DNA of 30,386 nucleotides from CAZTJA01 sp964613745 (GTDB lineage: Bacteria; Desulfobacterota; Desulfomonilia; Desulfomonilales; Desulfomonilaceae), in assembly GCA_964613745.1 (NCBI GenBank), contig CAZTJA010000030.1, positions 1 to 30,386 of the forward strand, in the 5' to 3' direction. The position numbers and the translations under genes were made by a program. This document shows, piece after piece, positions 5,146 to 12,868 of the stretch. The stretch's first letter is position 1; every line of letters starts with the position of its first letter. The notes under the pieces are model-generated. The model was not told where the DNA came from, made no database searches, and saw only the letters and a list, made by a program, of their open reading frames with translations.

Positions 5146-7542
5146 TTAGGATCGTATAGAGGCACCGAACTCTCGAGATAAAGCCTCAAGAACTTCGGAG
5201 TGTATCCCCTGTACCTCCTCGTCCGTTAACGTCCGGTCGTCGGACTGATAACGAAGCCGAAAAGCCATACTCTTATGGCCCCCCGGAATCGATTCTCCTC
5301 GATATAAATCGAATAAGATCACGGAGCAGATAATATCATGGCCCAAACGTGAAATCAACTGTTTAATAGCATCACTTGAAACTTTTTCTTCAATGATGAT
5401 TGATAAATCCCGTTCTATATAAGGGTAACGAGGGATCGGTTGAAAAACAATTTCCTTGAGCATTCCAGCAAGTAGGGGCTCTAATAGAAGCTCAAATACA
5501 TAAATTTCCTCAGTTAAATCGTATTCGCGACTCTTTTCCGGAGAAAGTTCACCGAGAAAGCCAATCAATTCGCCATTTAACAACAGGTCCGCCGACTTGC
5601 CGGGATGAAGAAAGGGCTTGCTTGAAGTTACAAAATGTAAATTATTAACTCCAAGAGAATCCGCAACATTTTCCAACGCGCCTTTCATATCGTAAAAATC
5701 TACTTTATCCTGATAAGGCAAATTCCAGGCAAGCGGGTATCTGGGACCCACCGCCAATCCCGCAAGTCTGGTGTCTTCTCGCGGCAACTCACTGTCTGGT
5801 GCAACGGTGAATGTCTTACCCATTTCGTACAATTTCAGTGCATCATATCGAAAGTTCAAATTGTGTTGCATAACCGAAAGTAAACCCGGTAATAATGATC
5901 TTCTCATTACCGCATGCTCCTCAGTTAGAGGATTCAGTAGAGATAAGGCTTCTGAATTCGGATCCTGAAATTCCATTCCAGCTTTTGCAGAGACAAAGGA
6001 CATTGTTACAATTTCATTGAATCCTGCCGCATTCATTGCATTGTTTACACGGCGCAGCAACGTGTGCTTACTTCGAGTCCGATCAGGAGTGGATTCATAA
6101 TACGGGAGTGTAATAGGAATATTTTGGAATCCGTGAACTCGGGCTACTTCTTCAGTGAAATCGATCTCCCGTTCGAGATCCCATCGCCAAGACGGTGGTT
6201 CGGCGATCAGCTTGTCGGTTTGTTCCTCAACAGTAATTCCAAGCCTCTTGAGATAGCCGACCATAATTGGAGTAGTCAACCCAATCCCCAGGACACGATT
6301 AACTTTCTCCGGGCGAACAGACACCTTCTCCCGGACTATCCTGTTGGGATATACGTCTACGACATCTCTTAAGGCGGTGCCGCCGGCAGATTGCGCAATC
6401 AGATAAGCAACTCGCCTGCAAGCCCATAATGTACCTTCCGGGTCTATTCCCCTTTCGAACCTATAAGACGCCTCTGTGGACATCCCCAAAGTCTTCGCCG
6501 TTCTTCGTATTCCGAATCGCTCAAAGCAAGCACTCTCAATCAAGACGTCACGAGTTTCATTATTGATTTCGGAATTCAAACCACCCATAATTCCCGCAAG
6601 AGCAACCGACCGTTCACCGTCGCAAATCATCAATGAATTCTCCGGCAATGCCCGCTCCACTCCATCGAGAGTCGTGAACTTATCACCCGGTCGACAGCGA
6701 GAAACGACGATTTTTGCTCCCCGTAGGAGTGAGTAATCAAATGCATGCAGAGGTTGGCCACATTCAAGCAGGACGAGGTTCGTTGCATCAACGACATTGG
6801 ATATAGGTCTGACGCCGGATCGTGTCAAACGAAGCCTGATCCCCAACGGAGAAGGTCCGATTTTCACACCTTCGATCATTCCGGCCACATACCTGTGACA
6901 GAGGTCAGGATCTTTGATTTCAATTTCGATTTTTGAGGCCGTTTTCTCAGATGATTCATGAAGCTCGAATTGGGGGACTTTCCATGGTTTTCCCGTGAGA
7001 GCCGCAATCTCCCTCGCCACACCCAAGACACTCAGACAATCTCCCCGATTCGGCGTCACCGAAACCTCAAGAATTACGTCTTCAAGATATGGAAGAGCTT
7101 CTGCCAATTTGGAGCCTATTTTCGGATTTGCATCCAGTTCCATTATGCCGGAGCCGTCATCCGATATGGCCAGCTCTTTTTCGGAACAAAGCATTCCCGG
7201 TGACGATATTCCCTGAATTGTAGCCTCCGTAATCAGAATGCCGGATGGGAGAGTTACGCCCGCCCCGACATACGGGACTTTCTGCCCTGCCCTCAAATTG
7301 GGTGCTCCGCAAACTACGGTAATTTCCCTAGAACCGGTATCGATGCGGGCCAATCTCAGCTTTGACGAATTCGGATGCGGCATGACTTCTCGTACTTGTG
7401 CAACCAAAATTCCGTCCAGACCTGTTCCCACATAGGTTAAGCCTTCAACTTCAGTGCCTCCCATAGTGAGCAGATCAGCTATATCTTCTGCTGATCGATC
7501 GATATCTACGAACTCTTTCAGCCAATTTAAGCTGATGAGCAT
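5146..7542 (-). CDS. pheT: Phenylalanine--tRNA ligase beta subunit
   Basis: Beta chain of the alpha2-beta2 synthetase that charges tRNA-Phe in the cytoplasm. It is 798 residues long, typical of the bacterial beta subunit. It opens with MLISLNWLKEFVDI, followed by the EMAP/OB-like tRNA-binding domain (about 40-150, with VCGAPNLRAGQKVPYVG). The B3/B4 editing domain contains GIMGGLNSEI and the B5 domain follows. The C-terminal ferredoxin-like anticodon-binding domain (about 705-798) starts RYPYIERDLSIII. The ATG has AAAGGGG upstream. The gap to pheS is 82 bases and the order pheS-pheT is standard. Confidence 0.97.
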   Translation of the reverse strand: MLISLNWLKEFVDIDRSAEDIADLLTMGGTEVEGLTYVGTGLDGILVAQVREVMPHPNSSKLRLARIDTGSREITVVCGAPNLRAGQKVPYVGAGVTLPSGILITEATIQGISSPGMLCSEKELAISDDGSGIMELDANPKIGSKLAEALPYLEDVILEVSVTPNRGDCLSVLGVAREIAALTGKPWKVPQFELHESSEKTASKIEIEIKDPDLCHRYVAGMIEGVKIGPSPLGIRLRLTRSGVRPISNVVDATNLVLLECGQPLHAFDYSLLRGAKIVVSRCRPGDKFTTLDGVERALPENSLMICDGERSVALAGIMGGLNSEINNETRDVLIESACFERFGIRRTAKTLGMSTEASYRFERGIDPEGTLWACRRVAYLIAQSAGGTALRDVVDVYPNRIVREKVSVRPEKVNRVLGIGLTTPIMVGYLKRLGITVEEQTDKLIAEPPSWRWDLEREIDFTEEVARVHGFQNIPITLPYYESTPDRTRSKHTLLRRVNNAMNAAGFNEIVTMSFVSAKAGMEFQDPNSEALSLLNPLTEEHAVMRRSLLPGLLSVMQHNLNFRYDALKLYEMGKTFTVAPDSELPREDTRLAGLAVGPRYPLAWNLPYQDKVDFYDMKGALENVADSLGVNNLHFVTSSKPFLHPGKSADLLLNGELIGFLGELSPEKSREYDLTEEIYVFELLLEPLLAGMLKEIVFQPIPRYPYIERDLSIIIEEKVSSDAIKQLISRLGHDIICSVILFDLYRGESIPGGHKSMAFRLRYQSDDRTLTDEEVQGIHSEVLEALSREFGASIRS

Positions 7543-7624
7543 GGCGAAACCCCTTTGAGGATAAATTTTTTTACAGGGCGGAGACTTGATCCACCTGAAT
7601 ATGAAGATTCGTAAAGTTCACATT

Positions 7625-8641
7625 TCAGAATTGAGATAAAAATCTCATATCATTTTCATAGAATGTTCTTATGTCGGGAATGCTATATTTCAGCATGGCT
7701 ATTCGTTCTATGCCCATACCGAACGCGAATCCGGAGTACACCTCGGGATCGTAATCCACAAATTTATAAAGAGCCGGATCAACCATACCGGAGCCCAGAA
7801 TCTCCAACCATCCTGTATGGGAACACGTTCTGCAACCTTTTCCGCTGCAAATCACACATTGAATGTCTACTTCAGCCGAAGGCTCAGTAAACGGAAAAAA
7901 GCTCGGACGAAATCGCAATCCGACTCTGGGACCAAAGTACTCGTGAACGAATGCCGTTAGAACTCCCTTTAAATCGGCAAAAGAGACATTCTTATCAACC
8001 AGCAATCCCTCTATTTGCATGAACATGGGCGAATGAGTGATGTCTGCATCTCTTCTATAGACTTTTCCGGGACAAATGATTCGGACTGGCGGTTTCTGTT
8101 TTTCCATTGTTCGAATTTGAACGGGCGATGTATGGGTCCGGAGTACAACATTTTCCGAAAAATAGAAGGTGTCCTGCATGTCTCTTGCGGGGTGATCCTT
8201 AGGAATATTGAGAGCCTCGAAATTGTAATAATCCAGCTCAACTTCCGGCCCCTCGGCTAGCTGAAATCCTAATCCCGCGAACACTTCTATGAGCTCATCG
8301 GTGACTCGATTGAGCAAATGGGTGCGTCCGTGTATGATCCGTCTGCCCGGTAGGGTTATATCAATTGATTCCGAGGCGAGTTTTTTTCGTTCAGCTTCTC
8401 GCCTGAGATTCTCTTCCGCTTCGGTAAATTTGGATTCAAGTTCTGATTTTATACGGTTTGCAAGCTCCCCGATTGCAGAACGATTTTCCGGAGGGACATC
8501 TTTCAAGCTTCTCAGTATGGCCGTCAACTCACCTTTACGCCCGAGCACACGTGTTCTGGCATCTGAGAGTGCTTTTTCGTCTTTCAAATCAGGAAGAGAC
8601 GCGAGCGTTCGTTCACGAAGTTTCGCCAATTCGTCTTTCAT
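7625..8641 (-). CDS. pheS: Phenylalanine--tRNA ligase alpha subunit
   Basis: Catalytic alpha chain of phenylalanyl-tRNA synthetase, 338 residues. An N-terminal coiled coil (about 1-85) that grips tRNA is followed by the class II catalytic core: TSPVQIRTM, motif 2 GKVYRRDADITHSPMF, and motif 3 GFAFGMGIERIAMLKY near the C-terminus. The ATG at 8639-8641 has GAGGTC before it. A terminator-like hairpin sits only 18 bases upstream of the start codon, so expression may be partly uncoupled from, or attenuated relative to, the ribosomal-protein genes. Confidence 0.97.
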   Translation of the reverse strand: MKDELAKLRERTLASLPDLKDEKALSDARTRVLGRKGELTAILRSLKDVPPENRSAIGELANRIKSELESKFTEAEENLRREAERKKLASESIDITLPGRRIIHGRTHLLNRVTDELIEVFAGLGFQLAEGPEVELDYYNFEALNIPKDHPARDMQDTFYFSENVVLRTHTSPVQIRTMEKQKPPVRIICPGKVYRRDADITHSPMFMQIEGLLVDKNVSFADLKGVLTAFVHEYFGPRVGLRFRPSFFPFTEPSAEVDIQCVICSGKGCRTCSHTGWLEILGSGMVDPALYKFVDYDPEVYSGFAFGMGIERIAMLKYSIPDIRTFYENDMRFLSQF

Positions 8642-8652
8642 GGTGACCTCGC

Positions 8653-8676
8653 AAAAAAAGCGGCCGTTCAGCCGCT
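8653..8676 (-). terminator. Intrinsic terminator or attenuator between rplT and pheS
   Basis: On the minus strand AGCGGC (8671-8676) and GCCGCT (8659-8664) form a 6-bp GC-rich stem with a 6-base loop, followed directly by a run of seven T (8653-8659 on the plus strand reads A). This is a canonical intrinsic terminator, lying between the rplT stop and the pheS SD in a 70-base gap. A matching A-run before the stem could extend it. Since no pheS promoter is evident, partial read-through is likely. Confidence 0.75.
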
Positions 8677-8711
8677 ATTTTTTAGCATTTTGATCCCTGG
8701 GAATCTAAAGG

Positions 8712-9071
8712 TTATGCGTTGAGTACGGCTCCGGCTTCCTTTACGATTCCGGCAAAAGCCTGCGGATCGGATACCGCTAATTCGGCAAGGATTTTTCTGT
8801 CCAGCTCTATAGAGGCTTTTTTGAGACCGTCAACAAATCGGCTGTATGACATCCCATTGAGTCGAGTGCCGGCGCTGATTCTGGTGATCCATAATCTACG
8901 GAAATCCCGCTTTCTCGTTCGGCGGTCTCTATAAGCAAAGACAAGTGCCCGTTCCACGGTTTCTTTGGCCTGCTTGAGAGTTCTGCTTCGTCCGCCGACA
9001 TATCCTTTAGCGGCCTTCAAGATTTTTCTTCGTCTTGCCCTACTGGCGGGGGCACATCTTACTCTGGGCAT
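8712..9071 (-). CDS. rplT: 50S ribosomal protein L20
   Basis: Early-assembly large-subunit protein that binds 23S rRNA and in many bacteria represses its own operon. It has 119 residues, the normal length. The start MPRVRCAPASRARRRKILK, the central GYVGGRSRTLKQAKETV and the IDRK-like LDRKILAELAV stretch are characteristic. The ATG at 9069-9071 has AGGAG with 7-base spacing. A 7-bp hairpin ends just before that SD. The gene follows rpmI with a 70-base gap. Confidence 0.97.
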   Translation of the reverse strand: MPRVRCAPASRARRRKILKAAKGYVGGRSRTLKQAKETVERALVFAYRDRRTRKRDFRRLWITRISAGTRLNGMSYSRFVDGLKKASIELDRKILAELAVSDPQAFAGIVKEAGAVLNA

Positions 9072-9087
9072 AATTCTCTCCTGGTCG

Positions 9088-9104
9088 TACCGATGAAATC
9101 GGTA
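9088..9104 (-). promoter_or_regulatory. Hairpin just before the rplT Shine-Dalgarno
   Basis: TACCGAT (9088-9094) and ATCGGTA (9098-9104) form a perfect 7-bp stem with a 3-base loop. On the transcribed minus strand its 3' foot ends five bases before the AGGAG of rplT. Such a stem could be an L20 binding or translational-coupling element. It is followed by T5 on the plus strand only, where no gene would use it as a terminator. Confidence 0.45.
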
Positions 9105-9141
9105 TTTTTATATAATTCCCACCGGTCGGTTCGCGTGCACC

Positions 9142-9339
9142 CTATCCGTAGGGAAGAAGACGTCTAATTTGCTTAGCGTCACTTTCACTGATCAACGCAC
9201 CCTGCCTGAGATTTCTCTTCCTCTTTGTGGACTTGCTCGTAAGAATATGACTATGGTAGGCCTTTTTCCGCTTAATCTTGCCACTTTTTAGTATCGTGAA
9301 TCTCTTGGCGGCGCCACGATTAGATTTCAGTTTGTACAT
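9142..9339 (-). CDS. rpmI: 50S ribosomal protein L35
   Basis: Small, strongly basic ribosomal protein of 65 residues, the usual length. The N-terminus MYKLKSNRGAAKRFTILK matches the family's M-x-K-x-K-[ST]-x-[RS]GAAKRF pattern, and the C-terminus DAKQIRRLLPYG is typical. The ATG at 9337-9339 is preferred over an upstream in-frame start because of GGAG nine bases upstream. It begins the rpmI-rplT-pheST series. infC, the usual upstream partner, is missing; an SGNH protein gene precedes it instead. Confidence 0.95.
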   Translation of the reverse strand: MYKLKSNRGAAKRFTILKSGKIKRKKAYHSHILTSKSTKRKRNLRQGALISESDAKQIRRLLPYG

Positions 9340-9349
9340 ATCGAAGAAC

Positions 9350-9373
9350 TCCAGTGCAGCGGTGCTGGACCGC
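9350..9373 (-). promoter_or_regulatory. Alternative hairpins in the rpmI leader
   Basis: On the minus strand GCGGT-CCAGC-ACCGC (9359-9373) forms one hairpin. The overlapping TCCAG (9365-9369) can instead pair with CTGGA (9350-9354), which covers the GGA of the rpmI Shine-Dalgarno. The two folds exclude each other, a possible on/off arrangement for autogenous control by a ribosomal protein. Pairing is seen; function is inferred. Confidence 0.35.
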
Positions 9374-9395
9374 AATCAAGAATATTAAACTTTAA

Positions 9396-9424
9396 TTTTT
9401 ACTCGATTGAAACACAACAATCAA
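9396..9424 (-). promoter_or_regulatory. Promoter candidate for rpmI-rplT
   Basis: On the minus strand TTGATT (9419-9424) and TAAAAA (9396-9401) are 17 bases apart, each matching consensus at four of six positions. This gives a leader of about 50 bases carrying the alternative hairpins. It lies just after the end of the SGNH gene. Confidence 0.4.
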
Positions 9425-9439
9425 CTAGTTTTTGGAGAA

Positions 9440-11224
9440 TCACCGAAATAAACTTATTTGCCGGAGGCTCACAACCGATTTTCCTGGTCCGTTCAACGGC
9501 TTGTATTTTACGAAACGCGCCGAAGTCTCTTTGGATTCGTAGTGCTCCATACCGGGCCACTGATCAAAAGAATCCGTAGTGGTATTTTCCACATTAATCC
9601 AATTATGCCATTTTTCACCGTCTTCGGACACGTATATCGCCCATTTTTCCGGGACCGAATTTGTATCTCCCCATACTATGCGAAGCCTCGAAATCGGAAC
9701 AGTTGATCCCAAATCCAGAACCACTTCGGGAGTCTTTTCATCCGTTACAGGGATCTCCAGTAATTCCGATCCAGGATAACCTTTGAGTATATGACGCCCT
9801 GCGTCGACCGGTTTCCCGTTTAACAAAACTCTCGCTTTTTGAGCATAGTCGACAAAATAGGAATCATATGGTGTTTTCAGAGCGTCATCCGGAAGAAGAG
9901 GCAGTTCAAAGATCTTTTGTTTCACCTGATTAGCCAGCTCTTTGGCCAGAATGAAATTTGCCCCATTAGTCAAATGGCACCAATCCGTGAACACCCAATC
10001 GTTAACAGAATCATAGATTTTCGTCAAATCGACCACTTCAAAACCGATTTCCTCGCCGCGCTTTTTTACTTTTTGTACGAGCACGTCGTAAGTTTCGGCA
10101 GCGTCATAAAAACCTATTTTCTGCATCCCGGTGACCTGTTCTATTCGCTGTTCCATCGGAGTTCGTACTTTTTTAGAGTTCCTGAACATCGGCTGCATAG
10201 CGAACACGTGGGGCACTCGATCGGTTTCCAGAGTCTTATGATAAATAGCCATTACATCGGCGACTTGGCCGATGTTTCGATCCCGATAGGCGATCATTTC
10301 AGGAGTAGGATCCTGGGCATGCGCCGCAAAACCTCTGTTCTCCATCAAAATACCTGGACCCTCCCCTTCCTTCATGGCCAACCACGTGAAAAAATAGGTA
10401 TTCCTTTTAAGCCATAGAGTTATGTAATTCATCAAGCCCTTTCGGCTCATATCCATAACGTCCGTCACAACTTCAAAATATGGACCCTCGGTGAAATAAT
10501 TCCAGTCTCGCAAAGGCCGTGCTACTGTATGCACTTCATTGGCGCCATCAAGAGCAATAACCATATCAGGCTGAAATAACCGGAGTTTTGCCAGGTATCG
10601 CATTAAGTTATTCTGATACACATAGCCCGGAACACCCGCATTTATGACTCTTATCGTTTTGCCGCCTATTTTCTCACGAACTCTGGGATCACTATTCAGT
10701 ATTTTCTCTATCAGGTGCGGAATGGTCCATCTATAGGTGACCTCGTAAAAATCGGCTACCGTATCGGCAGGTGGAACCGGGCCTCTACCATAAATGACCG
10801 ATCCACCGGTAACCAGAATACGGAATTCATCTGCGGGCTTTTCTATGGGAACGTCATCAAAGTCTTTGAAACTCTCTTCGTTAATGTACTCATATGAGTT
10901 GCCGAGCTTGGTATTGCGAACAGCACAAAATCCAGGTGTGGGCTCATATCCGTATTGCGGTGCGACTTTCTGCGAACTTTGTCTCGCAATGTCTAAATTG
11001 CGGCCCTTGTATGCTTGTCCAAGAGGAGAATTCTTGATCTGCTTGTAGGCGAAATACTCTATCCCGGCGAGGACGGCAAAGGCGAATAAGATCAGAAAGG
11101 CCAAATAGATTGTCGTGAAGATAACTCTGGCCGGCAGACCCCTTCTTTTCTTTTTTTCCGAGTAGGCGCCTGACGTGTCTTTGTGGTCATGTGCGACATG
11201 TTTGTCCTCGCTGCGTTTCTCCAT
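9440..11224 (-). CDS. Membrane-anchored SGNH-hydrolase-like protein with C-terminal F5/8C domain
   Basis: A 594-residue type II membrane protein. It has a charged cytoplasmic N-terminus (1-32), one transmembrane helix (about 34-57) and a large external part. The SGNH fold is marked by block I ILVTGGSVIYG (S142), block II INAGVPGYV (G197), block III LDGANE (N229) and block V DWCH (D414, H417), so a complete Ser-Asp-His set is present. Residues about 480-594 resemble an F5/8 type C (discoidin) sugar-binding domain (VVLDLGSTVPISRLRIVW, then ARFVKYKPL). It could de-esterify or acylate an extracellular polysaccharide or cell-wall glycan; the substrate is unknown. AGGAGG precedes the ATG. No glycan cluster is nearby. 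Confidence 0.75.
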   Translation of the reverse strand: MEKRSEDKHVAHDHKDTSGAYSEKKKRRGLPARVIFTTIYLAFLILFAFAVLAGIEYFAYKQIKNSPLGQAYKGRNLDIARQSSQKVAPQYGYEPTPGFCAVRNTKLGNSYEYINEESFKDFDDVPIEKPADEFRILVTGGSVIYGRGPVPPADTVADFYEVTYRWTIPHLIEKILNSDPRVREKIGGKTIRVINAGVPGYVYQNNLMRYLAKLRLFQPDMVIALDGANEVHTVARPLRDWNYFTEGPYFEVVTDVMDMSRKGLMNYITLWLKRNTYFFTWLAMKEGEGPGILMENRGFAAHAQDPTPEMIAYRDRNIGQVADVMAIYHKTLETDRVPHVFAMQPMFRNSKKVRTPMEQRIEQVTGMQKIGFYDAAETYDVLVQKVKKRGEEIGFEVVDLTKIYDSVNDWVFTDWCHLTNGANFILAKELANQVKQKIFELPLLPDDALKTPYDSYFVDYAQKARVLLNGKPVDAGRHILKGYPGSELLEIPVTDEKTPEVVLDLGSTVPISRLRIVWGDTNSVPEKWAIYVSEDGEKWHNWINVENTTTDSFDQWPGMEHYESKETSARFVKYKPLNGPGKSVVSLRQISLFR

Positions 11225-11265
11225 GCGGACAATTCCTCCTAGCCGTTCAATACTGTTTCCAAAAT

Positions 11266-11439
11266 TTAGTTCAGCTTCGGGGATAACATTCTGAGCCGAA
11301 CGTGGGCAATTGCTTCAATAATTCTCAAGGGCTTTAGATTGAAACGGTGCATTTCTATCAGTTTTTTGGCATACCGTCCAGTGTCGTAGGCTGATTTCAA
11401 TAGGCTATGTCCAAGATGCATATTCATGATATTGAACAT
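11266..11439 (-). CDS. Candidate 57-codon basic protein upstream of the SGNH gene
   Basis: An uninterrupted 57-codon frame from ATG (11437-11439) to TAA (11266-11268), 41 bases before the SGNH gene on the same strand. The product is basic and looks helical: a Met-rich start (MFNIMNMHLGHS), then YDTGRYAKKLIEMHRF, ending HVRLRMLSPKLN. By my hand count about half the codons end in G or C, higher than the surrounding AT-rich spacer, which favours real coding. No good SD precedes it, so it may also be a remnant of a longer gene. I do not recognise it. Confidence 0.35.
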   Translation of the reverse strand: MFNIMNMHLGHSLLKSAYDTGRYAKKLIEMHRFNLKPLRIIEAIAHVRLRMLSPKLN

Positions 11440-11663
11440 TTCTTGTTAATCTGTTTCACCATTTATATATTCTTGACGCAGAGTTGACACATTTGTTAGA
11501 AATAGTTTTGTTCTCAGTTAGCTGAGTATAGTGAACTTTCATCCTTACTTAATCGATACCGCCACATTGACAACACCCCGAAGATAAGTGAAGTTGTGTC
11601 CGCTTTGTACATAAGTGCCGCGACGAAAGTTGAATCTATCAAATATGGACAGGAGCCGGGTTC
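11440..11663. other. Divergent intergenic control region
   Basis: About 220 bases between leftward (SGNH) and rightward (acyl-CoA dehydrogenase) units with no convincing gene. It holds a palindrome CTCAG-TTAG-CTGAG at 11513-11526 that could be an operator. A leftward TATACT overlaps it, with TTAAGT 16 bases upstream. Rightward TTGACA boxes lie at 11484-11489 and 11567-11572, but I find no good -10 at the right distance for either. Confidence 0.4.
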
Positions 11664-12836
11664 ATGAACGATCTGTATGACATCGAACTAACCGAAGACC
11701 ATGTAATGTTGAGAGACATGGTCCGAAAATTTGCCGAAAAAGAAATTGCTCCGGTGGTAGAGAAGGATGAAAACGAGCACCGTTTTCAACGCGAACTGGT
11801 CGAACAAATGGCTGAACTAGGTCTTTTCGGATGCCCGATCCCCGAGGAATATGGTGGAAACGGCATGGGTTACCTCGCTCATGCTATTGCCACGGAAGAG
11901 ATCGGTCGAGCATCCGGATCCCTGCGGGTTGCATTTAATATGCAAACTATGGGAACAGCCATGTCCATTCTTAAATGGGGTAGTGAAGACCTGAAGAAAA
12001 AGTATATTCCCGCTCTCATGTCCGCAAAAATCCTTGGATGCTTCGGTATTACGGAGCCGGACGCGGGGTCCGATACTGCATCCATGTCCACCGTCGCGAT
12101 AAAAGATGGAAATGAGTTCGTCATTACCGGTCGTAAAATGTGGATTACCTGGTGTCCCGTAGCCGACATGTCAGTCATCTTTGCAATGACGGACAAAAAG
12201 GCAAAACACCGTGGAATGAGCGTATTCGTCATTGACATGGACTATCCCGGAGTGAGCACCATTGCAATCAAGGAGAAACTTGGTCTTTGGGCGTGCCCGA
12301 CAGGTGAAATCATCTTGGAAGAAGTGCGAGTTCCGGCGGCTAATATGCTCGGGCAGGAAGGCAAAGGCTTCAGCTATTTGATGCAAGAACTCATCAGTAC
12401 CAGATTGTCTGCGGCCGCTGGAGGGGTTGGAAGCTGTCAGGCCGCTCTTGACGAATCAATCAAATATGCCACTGAACGGCGTCAGTTTGGTCAACCGATT
12501 GCGGAATTTCAAATGGTACAAGAAGTAATAGCTCGAATGGTAGCCGAAACTGAAGCAGCGCGAGCACTTGTTTATAAGTGCGCTCTCCAGAAAGATCGCG
12601 GTTTAGTGAACAACATGCGAGAAACTATTCTGGCAAAATATTATGCCAGTAAAGCGGCGGATGAAGTTCCTAACCTCGGGCTGGAAGTGCTCAGCGCTTA
12701 TGGCTATTCTAATGAGTATCCTATCGCCCGCATCTTGCGCGATGGTAAGGTTTATAAGATATTAGAGGGGGCCACCAACATCATGAAAATGATTTTGGCC
12801 CAAGATGCTCTCGGTATAAAAAAGGCCAACCGCTAG
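11664..12836 (+). CDS. Acyl-CoA dehydrogenase
   Basis: FAD flavoprotein that oxidises an acyl-CoA to its 2,3-enoyl-CoA and passes electrons to ETF. At 390 residues it has the normal domain order: N-terminal helices, a beta domain with the flavin-contacting CFGITEPDAGSDTASM (about 127-142) and WITW, and a C-terminal helical domain with ERRQFGQPIAEFQ. E368 in ILEGATNIMK stands where the catalytic base of the short/medium-chain family lies. An SD AGGAG precedes the ATG. No ETF or CoA-ligase gene is adjacent, so the substrate is open; glutaryl-CoA or cyclic acyl-CoA dehydrogenases of anaerobes are possible relatives, but I cannot distinguish them by eye. Confidence 0.9.
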   Translation: MNDLYDIELTEDHVMLRDMVRKFAEKEIAPVVEKDENEHRFQRELVEQMAELGLFGCPIPEEYGGNGMGYLAHAIATEEIGRASGSLRVAFNMQTMGTAMSILKWGSEDLKKKYIPALMSAKILGCFGITEPDAGSDTASMSTVAIKDGNEFVITGRKMWITWCPVADMSVIFAMTDKKAKHRGMSVFVIDMDYPGVSTIAIKEKLGLWACPTGEIILEEVRVPAANMLGQEGKGFSYLMQELISTRLSAAAGGVGSCQAALDESIKYATERRQFGQPIAEFQMVQEVIARMVAETEAARALVYKCALQKDRGLVNNMRETILAKYYASKAADEVPNLGLEVLSAYGYSNEYPIARILRDGKVYKILEGATNIMKMILAQDALGIKKANR

Positions 12837-12868
12837 TCCGAAAGCTTTTATTTTTCAGGAGCAAATAT

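Noticed and set aside
9839..10417. 192-codon plus-strand frame inside the SGNH gene
   Set aside because: It is fully antisense to a gene with clear SGNH motifs; the product is not family-like and lacks an SD.
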